From the NCBI RefSeq assembly GCF_964204645.1, contig NC_134025.1, forward strand, positions 11,971,001 through 12,035,000: a stretch of DNA of 64,000 nt. The letters run 5' to 3'. Under the pieces are notes generated by a model. It was given only the letters and a program-made list of their open reading frames with translations. It was not told the DNA's origin and ran no database searches. This document shows, one piece after another, positions 1 through 10,716 of the stretch; within the stretch, counting starts at the first letter, position 1; every line of letters starts with the position of its first letter. The position numbers and the translations under genes were made by a program. The DNA is from Tubulanus polymorphus (taxonomy: Eukaryota > Nemertea > Palaeonemertea > Tubulaniformes > Tubulanidae).

Positions 1-239
1 GACAATAATAAGATGCGTGAAATGCACAGATTTTTCTTGAATTTAGAGCACTTCAAAATGGAATAGATCTAGGCTCTATGCTTATCCATCGAAAATGCTT
101 TATGATTGAATCTAATAAAGGATTTATGGTCTTCTAACTTCTTCTAAGAATGAGGAAAAAGTATTTAGATAGTTACATACAATTGATTACTGGCATCCTA
201 ACCATAGAATAGAATTTAATACACATTAAATTCCTTTAC
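1..239 (-). other. Intron 6 of CFAP61 (partial)
   Basis: Non-coding sequence downstream of the last CFAP61 donor (GTAAAG on the minus strand at 239-234). I see no exon or repeat in it; the gene continues beyond the left edge. Confidence 0.6.
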
Positions 240-3161
240 CTTTAGAAGCTTGTGCTGCACTTTCAACGCTTCCTTCTCTGGATTTTCTTCCTTCAACATC
301 AGTTGCTTCATCCTCAACTGGCTGATCTTTTGTTCCACTAACTGATTGTGTTCCAGAACCAGCAGATTTTAAAGAAGAAGCACTGGATGTCCGAGAGTGT
401 TGGGCAGCTGGGACAACGGCTATGCATATAAAAAATTTAAAAAATTACCTAAAATTATTTAATTTCTGTCACAAATAACACATATTTTCTTTTCACCCAG
501 AAGATGGTATAGAAAAGTTAACTACAAAAAATCTTACAGGGAGGTGGAGATGGAGTTGGAGTCTTTGGAGGTGTAGTAATGTCATCCTCATGTTCTTTCC
601 TTAAACCATGGAATGGGCCAAGTTCAAAGCACTCGTTCAATAAACTGTAGTTAACATCTTTACAAATACTCATAAAGCCGATTGCAGTTCCTTCAACCTG
701 AAAATTTAGTCATGACTGTAACTTTTGTTTGCATTTTCAGTGCAAATCCTCTAGCATTTTAGGACATGTAGATACATTTTCTAGCATCCATTGACATTAT
801 ATATGAGTTCAAATTTTTGGATATGTGATGTGAAAGAAAATATGTGAACATAATGTTGCACATCATTAGATGTACAATATCTTGGGCCTAACTCTTGCTG
901 CCATTGCTCAAATCACTATTCCATGCCCTTGAATTAGAAAAATTACATCTATCTTATGAGTACCTCAGCTACTAAACACTGCATTTTGTCATCCTGCGCT
1001 TCAATCAATTCCGCAAGGAAATAATCACCATATGTCTTTTTCAGCATATCGCTCTGACGATTGAAAATTGGGGTCAAATCATCATGATCTTGAACCCTAT
1101 AACAAATCGACTGAATCACATCAAATTTAGGTTTGAGCAACAATTGAGAATGATATCATGACAAAGATTTCTCAAAGAAACTATTCTTTTCCCAGCAATA
1201 AATTCATTAGCTTTAGGCCTATACCCGGTATAGAAATTTCTGTTGTTAATATAATTGTATATAGGCCTGTTCATTAATATATTCAAAATAGATTAAATGT
1301 AAATAATCTAGTATCTTGTTTATTTGCATCTATTCAAACTCATTACCTGGCATGTCTGATGTAGAGTACTGGAGCATGGTCATGCCTGTAGCAACCAAAA
1401 ACAACTGAACCTTCCGGCGGGGGAGCCCCCTCTTTTTTGTCAAGTGGAACAAATATATCAGCCAATGCCGACTCTGAAAATGAAGTTATAGTCCTAAACG
1501 AATTGTCAATACATTTTTTCAATGACATAGTCCACGAATACTCAACTACATCAACCAAAGCCCTAAAGCCTTAAGGAGGTTTTAAAGGAGGTTTTGAAAA
1601 AAGTACCCTTGTTCAATGTTCAAGAGGGATGATGCATAGGATTTCGTTGTATAATGGGTGCAAATAAACCATCCTAACTTGCCATGGTGTGATTGCCTCA
1701 CACCAAAGCTCACGCAAATACACAGACTGGCCGTAAACCCTGTATTGTTCTATAACACCGCCTAAGATTTCTTGGGCTGACAGGTTGCTGCTTAGTGGCC
1801 ACCAATCTAGCCAATCAAATGATTGAAAAAGCAAAAAACAATACATCTGATTGGCTTTATCCATTGGCTTTGTACATCCTAGCTACATGGCTGCAACTTA
1901 AGTGTAGTAGATCAACAAAGGATCTGCATCCAGGACTTGTACTGGCATGAGCTTTGACAGGAGGTTATCAAACCCTGGCAAGCGATGATAAAATAACCTT
2001 ATTTCCAGGAATGCAAAATTGATATTAGATACCTGGATAAACACCCATTGGAACAACCACGTAACAATAGTGAAGTTCGGGAACAGCGTTGAATATGGTG
2101 CGAATGATTTCCTTGGCACAACCATGCGCGTACTCTTCCTTCGCAACAAAGAAGTGCATAAACAATGAATTGATGGCATTCGATCTTTCGCTGTTGTAAT
2201 GATTATTCATCCATGTTTCCCATGCGGCCGGATCAACGTCGCGAAGATTTGGATAGTCATAAAATGCAGCATGTCCGAGCAGTTCATCTTTTTCGTTACT
2301 CAATGTAACAGCGAGAACTGCTTTTTCACTGAAATGAAATGCCTGAAATGTTTTAAGATCAACATTTCAACCGTTCAAGTTTTAAGATCAAGTGGAGCAG
2401 ACATAGTAGGAGAAATGTTGGATATCAGTTTTTTTTATATCTTATGAACAAAAAAGTATTTGATCAGGGGAGATGAGAATTAAATTGTTGAATTGATGTG
2501 GACTGAAATGAAAAATCACATGCTTCCGTAAACCATGAAACTCAAAGTTCGTGAAGCAGACCCATAGGAATTTAAGTTGTTACGTTATAATGACAAAAGC
2601 AATTGATTAGTTGATTGATAGTTTTGAACAATTATAGAACGATAACCACACTCAAACGTGGTGAACGGATAATAAGATAAAATCCTACTATTTACAGATT
2701 AAAAGAATTTAAAAACCAGAATTTATTTATTCAATCTAAAATATATAAAAGACACAACGTTTCGATCTCACCCTAGAGATCATCGTCAGGTGTGACGCAC
2801 CTGACGATGTATTCATTTTTTTCAATTATGTATTCATTTTTTGTCACTGCTAAAAAAACTATCCTGTCACTGAGAATTTCCACAGCCCCATAAGTAGCAG
2901 ACAAAAAGTCCAAGACAGTGTGCGCTGTTCACATAATCTATTTCATTGGATGTGGTGAATAGACCTATAGGATTATGAGAATAAAGTCTAATTAGTGAAT
3001 CAATGGATGGAAACCTACATAACATTAACGACGTTGACTCTACCAAAAAGCAATTCGGTTGATGGCGTTATCAACTTCTGAATATCTGGAGCATCAAGGG
3101 ATTCGGTCCTTCGAGCATTTATCACTTCGGTTGGACCACTAGGAGAATATATAGTCGTCAT
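240..3161 (-). CDS. CFAP61: CFAP61, cilia- and flagella-associated protein 61 (5' six exons, partial)
   Basis: CFAP61 belongs to the calmodulin- and spoke-associated complex at the base of radial spoke 3 in motile cilia. Six coding exons are visible on the minus strand: 3161-3019, 2328-2033, 1473-1347, 1096-964, 697-538 and 419-240. All junctions are GT/AG and the phases match. The ATG at 3161 opens MTTIYSPSGPTEVINARRTE, which matches the start of the vertebrate protein. Family-typical segments follow: LFMHFFVAKEEYAHGCAKEI (exon 2), DHDDLTPIF and TYGDYFLAELIEAQ (exon 4), and VEGTAIGFMSI and ELGPFHG (exon 5), in the region usually described as GNAT-like. Exon 6 is a low-complexity Ser/Ala/Glu linker, preceded by a Pro-rich stretch at the end of exon 5. 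About 346 residues are encoded here; the human protein is roughly 1,200, so most of the gene lies to the left. Confidence 0.93.
2752..2812 (-). ncRNA. Hammerhead-ribozyme-like motif with adjacent inverted repeat (retroelement remnant)
   Basis: On the minus strand the order is ACAC, the box CTGACGA, a six-base stem (GATCTC/GAGATC) closed by TAGGGT, then GAAACGTT and GTGT. The ACAC and GTGT can pair as stem I, and ACGT is self-complementary, as in the minimal type-I hammerheads reported from Penelope-like retroelements. One extra U sits between the CUGANGA box and stem II. Directly upstream, CATCGTCAGGTG and CACCTGACGATG form a 12-base inverted repeat. It lies inside CFAP61 intron 1, in the same orientation as the gene. 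Activity is unproven; it may only be a conserved repeat terminus. Confidence 0.4.
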
Positions 3162-4055
3162 GATTCAGTTTTCCTGGAAAGAAAAACACCAACGATAAAG
3201 AGAAACACATATAACAAGATTTATTGGGAGTGAGTCGGTCTCAAAAATGGATTTGAAAATTTTGTTCGTAAAAATGAAGGAGCCAGTTGCTCAAAAGTTG
3301 GTTAGAGTTAACCAGTGGATAGTTGACACAGTGACAATTCAAAATGCATTGTTACTATGGTATCTACCCACCAGTTGTCTTTTAACCAACCTTTGAGCAA
3401 CTGAAAACTGATTGTGAAATCCATAGCAAAAATCTGATGCTCGTATAAAGGCCTCAAAAGAAGACATTTAAACAAGCGACATGTAAATTGGATATGGTTA
3501 AAAAAATGGTGGTTCAGTTTTACTGATCATCTTTAGGCCTACTGAGACAGACGGCGAAACTTTGTCATGGGTCTGTACGCCATGCATGAACAAGTATTTG
3601 GTACCGAATGAAAGTTACCGGTACTGCCCTTGTGTATGTTTAAGGATCAAGTTTTTGCCAAAATGATAAAACGATAAATTTTAGATTATCGTTTTATTGT
3701 ACTATCGTTTTATTTATCGTTCCTACAGGATATGAAATCTGAGGGGTATTTGAGGGTTTTTTGAGGGTATGATCACCAAATTTGAGTGTCATTTTTCACA
3801 ATGAATCCTAGCCCTTTACATAAAACAGTACCAGTCGAGTACTTATCAGACCAAGAAAAATAAATTTAGGCGCCAATGCATAACTATATTCGATACTTAA
3901 TTCATTTTAACTGTTGACTTTTTTTTGAGTGAAAGAACTCATCTAGGGTAGGGGGTCAATCATGACTGAAGAGCCTTCTTTCTCCGATAAGCTGCCAGAA
4001 AACCTTCTGTCACAAACTGAACATTTGATTTCAGCAAGAATTACTTTGACATTCA
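3162..4055. other. Intergenic, upstream of CFAP61
   Basis: No gene seen. It should hold the 5' UTR and promoter of CFAP61, but no TATA-like element can be assigned. A small AT-rich inverted repeat (AAAACGATAAA / TTATCGTTTT) lies near 3665-3700. Confidence 0.4.
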
Positions 4056-4154
4056 GGGTCGAGTTCCACAGTTCGGAGTTTATAGATTTGACTACGAGTT
4101 AACTCATGGAAAATGAACTAAAACGTTAACTCACATCTGTGGAACTAGGTCCAG
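4056..4154. mobile_element. Short palindromic MITE, GTTCCACAG family, copy 1
   Basis: About 100 bp with ends GTCGAGTTCCACAGTT and TGTGGAACTAGGTCC in inverted orientation and several GAGTTAACTC-like words inside. The same arrangement recurs at 27648-27755 and 44816-44918. Non-coding. Confidence 0.6.
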
Positions 4155-4213
4155 CTCAACTAGGAACTTCCAGTAACTGTTTTTTCAACTCCTGGACGAA
4201 CCCTTACAAAAAA

Positions 4214-4484
4214 TTCACACATGTTATATGTGTGAATAACACACATCACATGTGTGAAAGGTGTGAAAGACACAGAAAACACATGTGATTCCAGCTATCA
4301 CATGTGTGATCTGTGTTGTGGAGCATATCACATGTGTGAATAACACATGATCACATGTGTGATTCCGAAATACATGTGTGATTGAGAAATACATGTGTGA
4401 TTCACACATGTGATTGGCTCAACAACACAGATCACATGTGTAACCGCTAGGATCACACGTGTCATTAGAATAACACATGTGATT
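4214..4484. repeat. Palindromic ACACATGTGAT array, left
   Basis: Repeated self-complementary units such as ATCACATGTGTGAT, separated by variable short spacers, with occasional CACGTG variants. Each unit is dyad-symmetric and contains E-box (CANNTG) sequences. Confidence 0.85.
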
Positions 4485-5579
4485 AACATCAGTTATTCCA
4501 ATCTACAACACAGTGTGAATATTTCGGATATGAACCATTCCCATGTTGGTTCCAAATTCTGAACATCTGCATTTTAGTCATAGAATCCATGTTGGAATAA
4601 GAATATTTCCATAACTGTACTCATTATTTCAACATTTTCAACACATGGTTAGATTTTATCTAACACTGACACCCTACTGTGCAAAAACCAAGAACCAATG
4701 TCCACGGACTAGTGAGTTTGTATTTTCATTCGGCTTAATAAATAAAATAAGGTTATGATATGTTTTTACATTCGCTGTTGAGTTCTAAAAAAATATTAAT
4801 ATTCAAAAACGACTTCGAAAAATTAGCAGGTATTTACGGGATTCGAACCGTTGACGACGGCTAGCAAAGGACTTGGAATGAGCATGCAGGCACGTACGGC
4901 GCCATTTGCAATTATTTCGAGGATAGTCGTTGCTGTTTTTAATCAATTTTCATGGTTAATTTCTTAGTTCGAAAAGTCTGGTGTTCGAATCCAAGCTCAA
5001 AAGCAAGTATTATTGTGTTTCATCAAATATTCATAGTCGATGATGTTAATTGAATGTACTGTAATCGGTAAAATCAGTGGCGTGTACCAATCAATCAATT
5101 AAATCAAATTCATCCAAACTTTATTTCATGGACATGATTGATGCATTACAAATATTTCATGATTGATGCATGCAAAGTACAACATGTCCATGCCTAACAA
5201 GTAGGCCTAGATTACACCATGAACTATTTCTAAATCACGATATGTCCAGGAATAAGACACTCGTTTGCATACTATATTGTATAATTCCTAAACTGAATGC
5301 TCAGCCGGTATTGAACAGTATTTGCCAATTCTTTCTACATTGGAATGAATCATTTACAAATTAAAATGGAATTTTCCGTTATTAATCTAGGGAGTCAGTA
5401 CATTTCCTCGAGTAGTAATTTATCTACACGGAGAATGAAACGTATACTTTCAGCCGGAACAAATTACTGAAAAAGAGGTTTTTAGTCCTGTTAATGTTAT
5501 GGTAAGTGTTGATTGAAAAAATTTATAAGCTAGTGTTACAATAGCGCCATTTTTCGTCTAGTTTCAATAATGTAACTTT

Positions 5580-5653
5580 GGCTTTTTTCATCAGATGATT
5601 GATATTAGGGATATTGCTTTTTTCATCAGATGATTGATATTAGGGATATTGAT
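5580..5653. repeat. Tandem duplication, about 37-bp unit x2
   Basis: The words CTTTTTTCATCAGATGATTG and ATATTAGGGATATT occur twice back to back and look identical, so the duplication is recent. Confidence 0.85.
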
Positions 5654-6068
5654 TTATTGTTTGGAATTGTGTGTAGTATTTAAATGTTTTATAATTTTGT
5701 CTCATTCCAGATCATGTTCTGAATTGTAGATTGGGGGTTACCGCTGCCCAAATTGGAAAGAAGATTGGACAATACTGAAACAGTATAAATTGACGAAGTA
5801 AATCTGTACATATTTGAAAATAAAATTCCCATTAACATGTAAGCTTACACAAGTGAGTTATTACATTTGGTTGGTAATCTTGAAACTTCATTTTGTTTTG
5901 CCACTATGCAGATCTCCTTTCAGGCAATGAGTTTTTAGGAAATTGTGAAGTATGGATGAAACATCATGTCCAATGAAGGAAGTGGTCTAATTTTGACCAT
6001 TATGAATGTGTACTTATACTTCTTCTTGAATACAGTCGTGTGGAGCTGGAACAATGAGGATGACTGCA

Positions 6069-6325
6069 GATCACATGCGTTATAAATCACACATGACTGC
6101 GTTATATGACATGTGTGATTTACATTCAGGGCTGTATCACACGTGTGATTCACATGTGTAAAAATGGGACAAAATCACATGTGTGATTTAGAAAATCACA
6201 CATGTGATACAGCTTGAATGTGAATCACATGTGTGATTCACATGTGTAAAAATGGGACAAAATCACACGTGTGATTCACATACAGAATCACACGTGTGAT
6301 TCACATACAGAATCACATGTGTGAT
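6069..6325. repeat. Palindromic ACACATGTGAT array, right
   Basis: Same unit as the left array, including several copies of TCACATGTGTGATT and TCACACGTGTGATTC, and a local duplication containing AAAATGGGACAAAATCACA. The outer end merges into the CCCATTTTTTTGTAAGGG terminus. Confidence 0.85.
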
Positions 6326-6734
6326 AATGTCCCATTTTTTTGTAAGGGAATATGTCTAATTGATTCTTTGCAAACAAATAAGCCCTCCAAAATAATTGAG
6401 ATAAAGTTAGTCTGGACACTTGGAGATGATAACAAGGCCTATAGCCCACTTATGACCATTATTTAAACTAATCTGGCCAACATGACAAAGCAGTAAAAGC
6501 CAATCCAGTGTGTACGCAGCAATTAAACTGAACTACTGTGATAATCATCAAACAACACAATGCATTCATTCCTGTCTCATTACAATTCATGATGTAGGGG
6601 CCTACATTGAATGTTTGAAGAAAGGTCCTTTAGAAATAGGTGATACAAAATTCTCAAACAATTTTCAGAATTTGAGGGGATTTTGAGGGGCCAAGGGCAA
6701 ATTAATACAAAATATTACGGAAATACCATGTGCT

Positions 6735-7227
6735 GATATTGTTTATTTATCCGCTATAAAGTTCCGCAGGTGCGATGCCTTACTACATAAAAATAACAAG
6801 TGATGAAACGGATTCGTATTTGCCTGTGACCGTATTGATGCGTGGAAACCCCTGCGCATGCGTGGCAACTTTCCAAAGTTCATGATCAGTTCAAGTTCAA
6901 TTGATTTTTCTCAAAAACCTCTGTCTAGCCAAGACAATCACACGTCAAAGGAAAGTATCAATTTTAGAAATGATGCATAAAAACTATAATATTTGTGTAC
7001 TTTGATTGACAGCTCACTAGTGCTCGCTCGGAAGTTGCCACGCATGCTCAGTGGTTTCTGCCGCATCAATATGGTCACAGGCAAATACAAAGCCATTTCA
7101 TCCATTGTTATTTTTATATAGGCCTAAGCTTAATAAGGTGTTGCGCCCGCCTGATACTGATCCTTAACAACCAATTGTTTAACGGAACTTTATAGGCCTA
7201 GCAGATAAATAAACAATATCAAGACAG
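6735..7227. mobile_element. Palindromic MITE with GATATTGTTTATTTATC termini, copy 1
   Basis: The left end carries GATATTGTTTATTTATC then GCTATAAAGTTCCG; the right end carries the inverse, CGGAACTTTATAGG then GATAAATAAACAATATC. Inside, TTGCCTGTGACCGTATTGAT is mirrored by ATCAATATGGTCACAGGCAA. A related copy lies at 17680-18045. No coding capacity. Confidence 0.7.
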
Positions 7228-9056
7228 GTATTACGTGATATTTTAAATTCTTTTGCGGTTCAAATTTAGCACCATTCTCGTGAGATTAACCCGGAAATAA
7301 AATCAAGCCTCTGGCTCTGGCCCTGTGAACGGGAGTGAATTAAACACAATTTACTTTGCCATGTACGGCTAAATATGCACTACGTTATTGTTTGGTAAAT
7401 TGTCATGCCGTCTGCAATCTTTGTGAGTGAGACAGAGTCACAGTCAGAATTCAGCAGCAGATTCTGCACTGACAGCAGCCAGTCAGTCAGTCAGTCAGAG
7501 ACAGAGTCAGTCAGGAATTAAGGGGAGTCAGGCCTATTATTACTTACGACATAAAATTGTTGGCAAAACCGTTCAGAATTCTTCAAAATCCTTTAAAATA
7601 TCGTGTCATGGTATGGTTGGATGTGATATTGTATAAAGTGACTAAAACAACAGACCTTTTAATGAAGATGGTGTTGATCGCGTAGCCTAGGCCTAGACCG
7701 TCGCCATATTGTTATTCGTTTCCCGGCAACTAGTACTACCGTAAACTGTTGGCAAGCGAAATAATACAATTAAGGGTTGCTCCGGAAATATCACGGTTTC
7801 GATTCCAAACAACTTAATTGCGACTAAATCAACCGCAACGAGTATTTTCACTTGCATTGTTGTTATAACCACAAACTACCGATTGAAACGGGGGATATGA
7901 ATAAAAGATAACCTGGAAATGAACGACTTGTACAATGTAACTCAGCTAAGGTAGAACCAGGCACGGCCGTCACGGTCCTGTTGCCCCGGCCCCGGCGCCG
8001 GTTACCCGAGTCCCTCCGTTTTCCGCGGCGCCGGCGCCCATTAGTTTACCGATAGAATTGCTATTATTGCGTACAAATTTTTATGGGGAAAATAATTGGA
8101 ACTTAACCGTTTTAAGCTTAATTGTTTTTCAATTGAAACTGGACACGATTAATTAAACCCATGATTTGTACTGGCATTTTCGCTAGTTACTGGCTATTTG
8201 ACGTTGGGATATCCCTCCTTCTAGAGAAATAGGTTAGAGGGAATTCTATGGGAATCCCCGGGTTAAAGTAAGTCAGAGGGAATCCGTTGTTGCTGGACAC
8301 GCAGAATCCGTGGATTTCCCTGATACGGACGCCACTCAATGCTGAAGACGGTGCCAGTGTTGTCATAGAACTGGTGTTGTTTATTATGGATACGTGATAT
8401 CCATATCCGGGAAATTCTGATGTGGCTGGTTTGACAATTCAATTTCAATCACGAATTCGACAGCGTTCACAAGAAATCTTTCGCTGTTCTTCATCTACAA
8501 CACTAACAGCCGCAAAAACAACGTTAGTCTATATTCCATTAATCATTGTACGTCATCATTGATTCTTTGTATGTTAGATGTAATGACATTTAGAGCCGTG
8601 GCCCGTGATGAATTTAAGGCTCACTTATGATAATAAAAGGCATTTATTATTGGAAAGATCCTGACAAGCCCCTGTGAGCCCATCTAATTAATGAGAATTT
8701 ATTAATGGGGCTCTCCCCCAAAAAATGTCAAAAATTTAGACTTATTTTAAATGACTCTTCGTCCTATTATCATTATCTATGTAAGGCCTATGGCAACTTT
8801 GAAACTATTAATATTATATATGCATTTGTTAAAAGATATTAAAAGAATTGGGGCCAGAAAAAAGGGCACTCAGATTTAAGGGTGTGATCCTCCTCATCAA
8901 AATCAGGGTGACGACCGGCAATATCTATTTCATGTACATTAATTGTTTTCAAGATAATTTATTTCTATCGGCCGATTTTTTGTTTACCAGGAGGGTATTT
9001 AATATTAAGATTGTTGTTGCAAGCATAACATTTCACTGTGAACACTTGTTTTTCAG
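7228..9056. other. Intergenic with a CAGT tract and a short GC-rich island
   Basis: No gene recognised. A (CAGT)n tract lies at about 7478-7500. A strikingly GC-rich stretch at about 7965-8037 (CCCCGGCCCCGGCGCCGG and related words) is isolated in AT-rich sequence. Exons for the missing N-terminus of the downstream TRIM-like gene were sought here (Cys/His patterns) and not found. Confidence 0.4.
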
Positions 9057-10523
9057 AAAAAAATTATGGCGCTTCATAGGTCTATCAAAAATATTGAGAC
9101 GCACAAGACAATGTTAACTGATCTTGTCGCTAATATCAGTAACACAACACAGGAGAGAATGGCTGAATTACAGAGTGTAGAACAAGATGTTAAACTATCT
9201 GTGGACAACATGAAAATACAACTCGATGTTTGGTATGAAGAGTACATGTCAAAGATTGGTATCAGGCGACAGGATTTGTTGGAAATCTCGAAGGATGCGC
9301 TGAAGAAGGTGACAAAATGTTTGAACAAGTTGACGATGTTTGAGTCGTCATTAGTTAACATGGAACAAAGTCAAATAGATATAGAGGACATAGAAGAGTT
9401 CACTAATGATCATATTCAGTTAGCTGTTGGAGATGTTGACGCATTGGTTGAAGCAACTCAAGTTGAAAATGTGAATATTCGATTTGAAGGTGCTCTATCA
9501 CCATCAAAATCTGTCGTCCTCGGAGAATTGGTAGGATGTGAAGAGGTCACTCCTCCGGGAGCGGTAGGAGGGGTTAGGTGTGAGACGCCAGCTGCAATAG
9601 AAACACCCAGTGAACATAAGACCTTCGTGATTTCTGAATACAGGCATAGAGATCATGACGTGGACTTGGACCATCAGTTAATAGCTTTACCAGACGGAAA
9701 TATTCTGCTCAATAATACATCAGTTGTGAATGGTCAGCTTGATGAAGTTTATACTGATACAATATTCAAAAATATGCCATCGCTTTCAGTAGTAAGACTG
9801 GATTATGAAACAAATTGTTTGTACGCTTTCTGCAAAAGTTTTGGTAAAAAAAATGTCCGCCGATATAACTTAGTAACAACAGCAACTGGGCAACAGGTTT
9901 ACAAATGTACCGGGTTTGTCCCAACACTGCCAGGAATCGGTGTCATTGATGCATGTTTCATTACAAACAACCGGTTATATATAGGTTCCAGGAAAACTGT
10001 TACATACTTCAGAATTGAACCGGTCGCTGCTGCAGCAGATCATAATAGGAGGTTTATTGATAAACAATCAAAGATGGTGATCACTGTTGATGTTACAATC
10101 AGAGATGTTATAACAACAATGAATGGAGAAATTATTCTTGTCGCTTATTGCACCAGCTACAAGAAGGGAGAAGCAGTGCTATATCACATTGCACAAGATG
10201 ATACACAACTCAGTGTTAAACATAGAATTAGCCTTAATGAAATTTGTAAGCCTAGAATTTACCGCAGTATTCATCTTTTCTGTCCAACCAGCTCGTATAT
10301 CATTTTGTTTATACGCTTAACTTCCGACAACACATCAGTTTGGCAAATGAGAGTCAATGCTGATGGTGGTCTATCGGACAAAAGTTCTCTAGGTGAAATA
10401 GACAGAAGGATAATCAGAGATATTCGGTTAAAATCCGAACCGCTCACAATCTGTGCTGCGAATTATTCGCCAGATTCGTGCCAGTATTCTTTGACAACAT
10501 ACTTGATCACGGAAGCTGATTGA
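9057..10523 (+). CDS. TRIM-like protein, coiled-coil and propeller-like C-terminal exon
   Basis: One long open exon. A plausible acceptor (TTGTTTTTCAG, ending 9056) is followed in frame by KKIMALHRSIKNIETHK, which resembles the junction between a B-box and the coiled coil of TRIM proteins. The ATG at 9066 would give 485 residues. Residues 1-105 are heptad-rich, with short acidic linkers after that. From about residue 190 to the end there are short beta-strand-like segments (LIALPDGNILLNN, VRLDYETNCLYAF) of the NHL/propeller-like type found behind TRIM coiled coils in invertebrates. No RING or B-box is encoded in this exon or visible upstream. It is therefore either a 3' exon whose 5' exons I missed, or a truncated TRIM-derived gene. 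Translation ends at TGA 10521-10523. Confidence 0.72.
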   Translation, partial: KKIMALHRSIKNIETHKTMLTDLVANISNTTQERMAELQSVEQDVKLSVDNMKIQLDVWYEEYMSKIGIRRQDLLEISKDALKKVTKCLNKLTMFESSLVNMEQSQIDIEDIEEFTNDHIQLAVGDVDALVEATQVENVNIRFEGALSPSKSVVLGELVGCEEVTPPGAVGGVRCETPAAIETPSEHKTFVISEYRHRDHDVDLDHQLIALPDGNILLNNTSVVNGQLDEVYTDTIFKNMPSLSVVRLDYETNCLYAFCKSFGKKNVRRYNLVTTATGQQVYKCTGFVPTLPGIGVIDACFITNNRLYIGSRKTVTYFRIEPVAAAADHNRRFIDKQSKMVITVDVTIRDVITTMNGEIILVAYCTSYKKGEAVLYHIAQDDTQLSVKHRISLNEICKPRIYRSIHLFCPTSSYIILFIRLTSDNTSVWQMRVNADGGLSDKSSLGEIDRRIIRDIRLKSEPLTICAANYSPDSCQYSLTTYLITEAD

Positions 10524-10710
10524 TTTTGCATACATTCTTAAGATGTAGAATCTCAAATAGTCAAAACTCTGTAATTTAGTTTCAACGATCGGATATTTTA
10601 ACCAAGCCCATCCGATTTTAAAAAAAGCGTACGACCAACGATTTGGTTAATAACTAGAATTCCAATTACTGATCGCTATTTTCGGAATCGATCCCATGTC
10701 TTCGATCGTT

Positions 10711-10716
10711 AATAAA
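10711..10716 (+). promoter_or_regulatory. Candidate polyadenylation signal AATAAA
   Basis: AATAAA about 190 bases after the stop codon of the TRIM-like gene, followed by a GT-rich stretch (TGTGACGTCACGTGTC). Confidence 0.5.

Larger units (their letters stand above)
4201..6348. mobile_element. Putative DNA transposon with ACACATGTGAT subterminal arrays
   Basis: The left edge reads CCCTTACAAAAAA (4201) and the right edge TTTTTTTGTAAGGG (ending 6348), which are inverted copies. Each end leads straight into an array of the same palindromic unit, 4214-4484 and 6069-6325. That symmetry argues for one 2.15-kb non-autonomous element rather than two unrelated satellites. The interior has no long open frame and holds a tandem duplication at 5580-5653. 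No clear target-site duplication is visible (flanks ..ACGAA and AATAT..). Confidence 0.5.

Noticed and set aside
1613-2179. Minus-strand open frames of 83 and 93 codons
   Set aside because: They fall in CFAP61 intron 2 or overlap exon 2 in another frame; the exon phases join cleanly without them.
4835-5000. Possible tRNA genes (GGTTCGAATCCC-like box on the minus strand near 4846, GGTGTTCGAATCC near 4980)
   Set aside because: No complete cloverleaf: acceptor and D arms could not be paired with these B-box-like words.
4214-6325. ACACATGTGAT arrays as CRISPR
   Set aside because: Units are palindromes with irregular, repetitive spacers in eukaryotic DNA; no regular repeat-spacer pattern and no cas genes.
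8848-9117. Open frame overlapping the start of the TRIM-like exon
   Set aside because: Different reading frame, no zinc-finger pattern, and crosses the presumed acceptor site.
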